Notes under the pieces: generated by a model | What the model was told of the DNA's origin: nothing | The model's database searches: none | The model's input: the letters and a program-made list of their open reading frames with translations, nothing else | Part shown: positions 14,437 through 17,837 of the stretch, piece by piece | Layout of the letters: every line of letters starts with the position of its first letter | Numbering within the stretch: the first letter of the stretch is position 1 | NCBI GenBank assembly: GCA_021789565.1 | Contig: JAJYJL010000029.1 | Span: forward strand, 1 to 17,837 | Origin: Acidobacteriota bacterium | GTDB taxonomy: Bacteria > Acidobacteriota > Terriglobia > UBA7540 | DNA: 17,837 nucleotides | Direction: 5' to 3' | Program-made: the position numbers and the translations under genes

Positions 14437-15086
14437 TCCGCGAAAAACACGGCTTCGAGTTCGGGGCCTTTGATGTGCTGGACGTCTAAGACCCGGATTT
14501 CATTTTGATGGCCGACGACTTGGCCGTGTGGGCATGGTACAACGCAAAAATTCTGTTCCTGCAATTCAGAATTCAAAGCGTGGGCGAGCGGCTGCACTTC
14601 AGCCTCAGATGAAACGAAGATTGCCACCGACGGAAACTGGCGAACAAACCTTTCAATTTCAACAATCCGTTTGGCCAACCAGTCCATATGAGATTTCCTG
14701 GAAGAATCCTCCAAGAGGGCGGGAGCAACACCGTCGTTGTCTCCATCGGGTGGTAAGCTGGCTTTGGGCTTTATCTCGCCGGTTGAATCAATCATGGCGG
14801 AGGAGAGATCGTATAGCTGGCGAGTTTTGCGGATAAGCAACACTGATTCGCGAGTCACTAGATCTGCACAGACCCGCCGCATTTCGTCCAGCGTTCACGT
14901 CCGCCATGTAGTCCGCCGCTGGTTGAAATCGCCGCAGGCGAAAAACAATTGACTCCGAGGATAGGCGAGGCCGTACATACACGTAAGCTGGCCCGGAGAG
15001 AAGTCTGTCGCGTCGTCTACAAGAATCTGGGTCCGGTATTGGTTCAAAGCATTCTTTAAGTGCGTCCACGTCGGAGCCTCTATGTC
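14437..15086 (-). pseudogene. Central piece of an IS-interrupted UvrD-like (SF1) helicase
   Basis: Read leftward in one frame: GDIEAPTWTHLKNALNQY, then QILVDDATDFSPGQ (Walker B / motif II, DDAT in place of DEAT), FFACGDFNQR (motif III region), an in-frame TGA at 14897-14895, LLIRKTRQLYDLS (motif IV region), then RVLDVQHIKGPELEAVFF (motif V) up to the IS1634 end. These motifs belong to UvrD-like ATP-binding helicase proteins that translocate on DNA using ATP. The Walker A segment and N-terminus are missing; upstream lies the MITE-like element at 15089-15279, and no further helicase sequence was recognised beyond it. The truncated N-terminus, internal stop and IS insertion make this a dead gene. 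The C-terminal piece is at 12201-12377. Confidence 0.8.
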
Positions 15087-15088
15087 GC

Positions 15089-15279
15089 CTAGAAGCTATT
15101 TCAAACCCTTGTACAGTGCCTTGAATTTCGAATAGATAATTTCCTGTGGAGGTGGATGGAAGAAGGAATCAGCGCCAGAAGGAGGGCCGATGGCGCATTT
15201 CACTCTCGCGACTCCCCTCCACGGGAAAATAATTATCGTAAATTTAGTCCTTTGTACAGGGTTTTGAAATGACTTCTAG
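15089..15279. mobile_element. MITE-like palindromic element, 191 bp
   Basis: The 27-bp ends are inverted copies with 23 of 27 matching: the left begins CTAGAAGCTATTTCAAACCC, and the complement of the right begins CTAGAAGTCATTTCAAAACC; both finish TGTACA. Sub-terminal inverted words also occur (GATAATTTCC...GTGGAGG near 15135-15153 against CCTCCACGGGAAAATAATTATC at 15216-15237). No protein is encoded. CTAG at both outer edges could be a duplicated 4-bp target. Its length, termini and position at the edge of a broken gene fit a non-autonomous miniature transposon. Confidence 0.6.
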
Positions 15280-15793
15280 AGAATTGACACCAAATACGCT
15301 TGTCGCCCCGCCTGTTAAGCGTTTGGGCCATTACCAAGACGGCCTGCCCTCCGACAAAAGACGGGGGGTGCCACTAACAAACCACGATTTTTACGAACGA
15401 TGAAATTCACTGAGGGTGCTTGTAAGCTAGTCGTTTCCGCGGAAGCCAGACGCCTCTATCAATATACAGCCAAGCTGTAGAACCGGGTCCTGCGATTTCT
15501 ACCTTTGGAACTTGGTGTGCTGCCTGTGCTGTGAGTCGTTGGTTCTTAAGCAAATGGTTCTGTACGAAGAGGCACCTGGTTCGGGAGCAGTGAGCTTTCT
15601 GCAATAAAAAAAGGATTTTCTTGGGGTTGTAATGCCTCTAATGGTAGAGGAGGCTCACGGGTGAGACGGTAAGGCTACAGAGCATTGTATTGCTGGAAGC
15701 CAAGGCCATAAGATTGTTCCGACGCAAGAGTCATGATGATCCAACCGGTCATGTGGCAACATGGTTCCCAGGATAGAGAATGGTGCTAACTGG
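15280..15793. other. 514-bp stretch without a recognised gene
   Basis: A short leftward open stretch (15604 to 15407, from a TTG) and small frames nearby read as basic, unfamiliar peptides; none matched a family. They could be worn remnants of the helicase N-terminus. Two small perfect hairpins lie upstream of the transaldolase: CCTCTA-ATGG-TAGAGG (15635-15650) and CTCAC-GG-GTGAG (15654-15665). I could not place a convincing promoter here, although the tal operon must be transcribed from this region or from further left. Confidence 0.5.
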
Positions 15794-16882
15794 ATGAAAG
15801 CGATAAAATCACTTCACGACTTGGGCCAGAGTATCTGGCTCGACAACACCACGCGTGACCTGCTGGAGAGTGGGACGCTCAAGCACTACATCATTGAACT
15901 GTCGGTGACGGGGGTCACGTCAAACCTGACCACCTTTGATCATGCCATCAAGAACAGCACAGCTTATGACGACGCAATTCGCGACCTGTTGAGCAAAGGG
16001 AAGTCCGGCGAGGAGCCTTTCTTCGAAATTTCGCTGGAAGACATAACCCGCGCCGCTGACCTTTTCGGGCCCGTCTATGACCTGACGAGCGGCGTCGAAG
16101 GATGGGTCTCTCTGGAAGTTTCTCCTCTGCTGGCGCACGATACCGCCCGCACCCTGGCTGCGACGAAGGAACTCCACGCGCGGGCGGGGCGACCGAATCT
16201 GTTCATCAAGATTCCCGGCACGAGGGAAGGCCTGCCTGCCATCGAGGAAGCCATCTTCGCGGGCATTCCGGTCAATGTCACCTCGCTGTTCTCACGCGAG
16301 CAGTATGCGGCGGCCGCTGAAGCTTATCTGCGCGGGGTCGAGCGGTGCATTGATACTGGATTGAATCCCAACGTCGGCTCGGTCGCCTCGGTTTTCATCA
16401 GCCGCTGGGACGCTGCGGTAACAGACAGGTCACCCGAATCGCTCCATGACCAGTTCGGAATCGCAATCGCCAGGCGGACGTTCAATGCCTATCGCAAACT
16501 GCTGGATTCTCCCCGCTGGCAGCGCGCTTTCAACTTCGGCGCGCGGCCTCAGCGGCTTCTCTGGGCAAGCACCGGCACCAAAGACCCAAAATCATCGGAC
16601 ATTTTATACCTCGAATCGCTCGCTGCGCCTTTCACGGTAAACACCATGACGAAGAATACCCTGAAGGCGCTTGCTGATCATGGAGAAGTGGGTGAGGTTC
16701 TGCCAGCCGACGGCGGCGATTGCGAGGAGGTTCTGTCGGAATTCTCCAAAGCCGGCATCGATGTGGATGCCCTGGCTGCCCGGCTTCAGGATGAGGGGGC
16801 TAAATCCTTCGTCAAGTCGCGGAACGACCTGATGGAAGAGATTGGCTACAAGAGTGTGACGCTAAAGGAGGCTGCCGTTTGA
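15794..16882 (+). CDS. tal: Transaldolase
   Basis: Transaldolase moves a dihydroxyacetone unit between sedoheptulose-7-phosphate and glyceraldehyde-3-phosphate in the non-oxidative pentose phosphate pathway (cytoplasm). The 362-residue product has the family start LGQSIWLDNTTRDLLESG, the TSN strand at 42-44, EVSPLLAHD at 108-116, the Schiff-base lysine K139 in NLFIKIPGT, and PVNVTSLFS at 159-167. The length fits the larger bacterial type. TSNL at 42-45 departs from the usual TSNP. The ATG at 15794 begins at the family's usual point; an in-frame ATG at 15761 would add 11 residues, and neither has a clear ribosome binding site. The stop overlaps the next gene's start (TTGA). Confidence 0.92.
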   Translation: MKAIKSLHDLGQSIWLDNTTRDLLESGTLKHYIIELSVTGVTSNLTTFDHAIKNSTAYDDAIRDLLSKGKSGEEPFFEISLEDITRAADLFGPVYDLTSGVEGWVSLEVSPLLAHDTARTLAATKELHARAGRPNLFIKIPGTREGLPAIEEAIFAGIPVNVTSLFSREQYAAAAEAYLRGVERCIDTGLNPNVGSVASVFISRWDAAVTDRSPESLHDQFGIAIARRTFNAYRKLLDSPRWQRAFNFGARPQRLLWASTGTKDPKSSDILYLESLAAPFTVNTMTKNTLKALADHGEVGEVLPADGGDCEEVLSEFSKAGIDVDALAARLQDEGAKSFVKSRNDLMEEIGYKSVTLKEAAV

Positions 16883-17595
16883 AAGTTCTGGTTGTCGATG
16901 TCGGCGGGACGCACGTCAAGATCCTGGCCACCGGACAAACCGAGCCTCGGGAATTCCCATCCGGCCCCGAGATGACGCCCGGGCGCATGGTTGCCGGAGT
17001 CAGAAAGCTTGCGGCGGACTGGGAATATAGTGCCGTATCCATCGGCTACCCGGGAGTGGTGGTGCATAACCGACCGGTAGCCGAGCCGCACAACCTGGGG
17101 CGCGGATGGATTGGATTCCCGTTTCAAAAGGCATTCCGACGCCCCGTAAAACTCATCAACGACGCCGCCATGCAGGCCTTGGGGAGCTACAAGGGCGGGA
17201 AGTTGCTGTTTCTGGGGCTGGGAACCGGCCTCGGCTCTGCCATGGTCGTGGATGGAATCGTCGAACCCATGGAACTGGGCCACCTTCCGTATAAGAAAGC
17301 AACATACGAAGATTACGTTGGACTTCGAGGACTCGAGATATGGGGCAAGAAGAAGTGGCGATCGCACGTTGCGGATGTGGTGGAACGCCTCGTTACGGCT
17401 CTTGAGCCTGATGACGTGGTCCTGGGAGGGGGCAACGTCAAAAAGTTGAAAAAGTTGCCGCCTGGTTGCCGGCAAGGTGACAATGCCAACGCGTTCGTGG
17501 GAGGGTTCCGCTTGTGGGAAGACGCTAACGGCCGCTTTCCACATCGAAGGCCCAGAGTGAATAAACTCCGGAAGAAGAAAGGGACATCCCAATGA
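16879..17595 (+). CDS. ppgK: ROK-family kinase, polyphosphate glucokinase-like
   Basis: The 238-residue product phosphorylates glucose to glucose-6-phosphate, and close relatives accept inorganic polyphosphate as phosphoryl donor. Visible motifs are the phosphate-binding [11 protein letters not shown] at 5-15, the catalytic Asp in LINDAAMQA (D95), the second phosphate loop [10 protein letters not shown] at 112-121, and ELGHLPY at 132-138. The compact length and ELGHLPY block favour the PpgK branch over ATP-only ROK glucokinases; donor choice is inferred. It starts with TTG at 16879, supported by AAGGAG about 9 nt upstream, and overlaps the tal stop by 4 nt. Its own stop overlaps the pgi start by 4 nt (ATGA), so translation is probably coupled. 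The last 35 or so residues are unusually basic. Confidence 0.85.
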   Translation: MKVLVVDVGGTHVKILATGQTEPREFPSGPEMTPGRMVAGVRKLAADWEYSAVSIGYPGVVVHNRPVAEPHNLGRGWIGFPFQKAFRRPVKLINDAAMQALGSYKGGKLLFLGLGTGLGSAMVVDGIVEPMELGHLPYKKATYEDYVGLRGLEIWGKKKWRSHVADVVERLVTALEPDDVVLGGGNVKKLKKLPPGCRQGDNANAFVGGFRLWEDANGRFPHRRPRVNKLRKKKGTSQ

Positions 17596-17837
17596 AAACA
17601 CGGCCAGGAACAGCCGCCAGAAAATCTTTAACCAGGCGTCGGGCATGGAAGGCGCTTCAGGCTCATTTCAAACAGATGAAGGATTTGCACTTGCGTGATC
17701 TCTTCGCAAATGATCCAGGCCGGGGTGAGCGGCTGACGGCTGAGGCGGCGGGCATCTTCCTGGATTATTCCAAGAACCGCATCACTGATGAAACGCTGAA
17801 GCTTCTGGTCGATCTGGCGGAGGAATCAGGGCTGCGG
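17592..17837 (+). CDS. pgi: Glucose-6-phosphate isomerase, N-terminal part (runs off the window)
   Basis: Pgi interconverts glucose-6-phosphate and fructose-6-phosphate. The visible 82 residues include [20 protein letters not shown], then [11 protein letters not shown] and [20 protein letters not shown]. The LR-x-LF-x-x-DP-x-R and DYSKN blocks are standard Pgi N-terminal features. The sugar-binding and catalytic parts lie outside the window. The basic leader ([17 protein letters not shown]) is slightly longer than in many homologues. The start overlaps the kinase stop as ATGA. Co-translation with the kinase would hand G6P directly to the isomerase and transaldolase routes. Confidence 0.87.
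   Translation, partial: MKTRPGTAARKSLTRRRAWKALQAHFKQMKDLHLRDLFANDPGRGERLTAEAAGIFLDYSKNRITDETLKLLVDLAEESGLR

Noticed and set aside
12303..14897. TGA recoding (selenocysteine or alternative code) to explain in-frame TGAs in the helicase
   Set aside because: The GH18-like, tal and ppgK genes here end with TGA, the affected positions are not Cys-like, and the gene is also broken by an IS.
14788..15069. Leftward 93-codon open frame starting MDALKECFEP
   Set aside because: It is an alternative phase across the helicase remnant; the motif-bearing frame (ILVDDATDF, FFACGDFNQR) is a different one.
15407..15604. Leftward 65-codon open frame upstream of the MITE
   Set aside because: It needs a TTG start, has no ribosome binding site and no recognisable family; I treat it as unassigned sequence.

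Overview
The window reads as a chromosomal segment of a GC-rich, Gram-negative soil-type bacterium. An Acidobacteriota-like genome is the best guess. The grounds are the twin-arginine-exported TIM-barrel and nitrilase proteins, an Ala-rich OmpA protein, a transaldolase / polyphosphate-glucokinase / Pgi operon, and many short dispersed hairpin repeats of a kind common in that phylum. The assignment is inference from gene content; no marker RNA is present.

Layout. Positions 1-69 hold the start of an unidentified leftward gene. After a short repeat-bearing gap comes recJ (287-1981, +). Two leftward genes follow: an exported GH18-like glycosidase (2211-3242) and a large Asp-box (BNR) beta-propeller protein (3582-6104), separated by a cluster of small palindromic repeats and a strong hairpin. 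A 674-bp divergent gap then leads to a Tat-exported xylose-isomerase-like TIM-barrel protein (6779-7726, +). It converges on a Tat-exported carbon-nitrogen hydrolase (7972-8985, -), and the gap between them is built largely of 7-bp tandem units. An OmpA-family envelope protein (9060-10610, -) follows.

The middle (10.6-15.3 kb) is a mobile-element landing zone. An intact-looking IS630-family element (10623-11729) has its transposase split by a -1 frameshift at an A8 run. It sits 3' of an ompA-like ribosome binding site and has replaced the 5' end of a SnoaL/NTF2-like gene (11717-12178). An IS1634-type element (12378-14436) interrupts a UvrD-like helicase gene whose two halves can still be read on either side, each with an in-frame TGA. 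A 191-bp MITE-like palindromic element (15089-15279) bounds the helicase remnant upstream.

The right end is a tight rightward sugar-phosphate operon: transaldolase (15794-16882), polyphosphate-glucokinase-like ROK kinase (16879-17595) and glucose-6-phosphate isomerase (17592 to the window edge), with 4-bp overlaps at both junctions. Together they would phosphorylate glucose, probably from polyphosphate, interconvert G6P/F6P and connect to the pentose phosphate pathway.

I found no CRISPR array, tRNA, rRNA, prophage or defence operon. The least explained structures are the heptad repeats, the MITE, and the reconstructed insertion histories.
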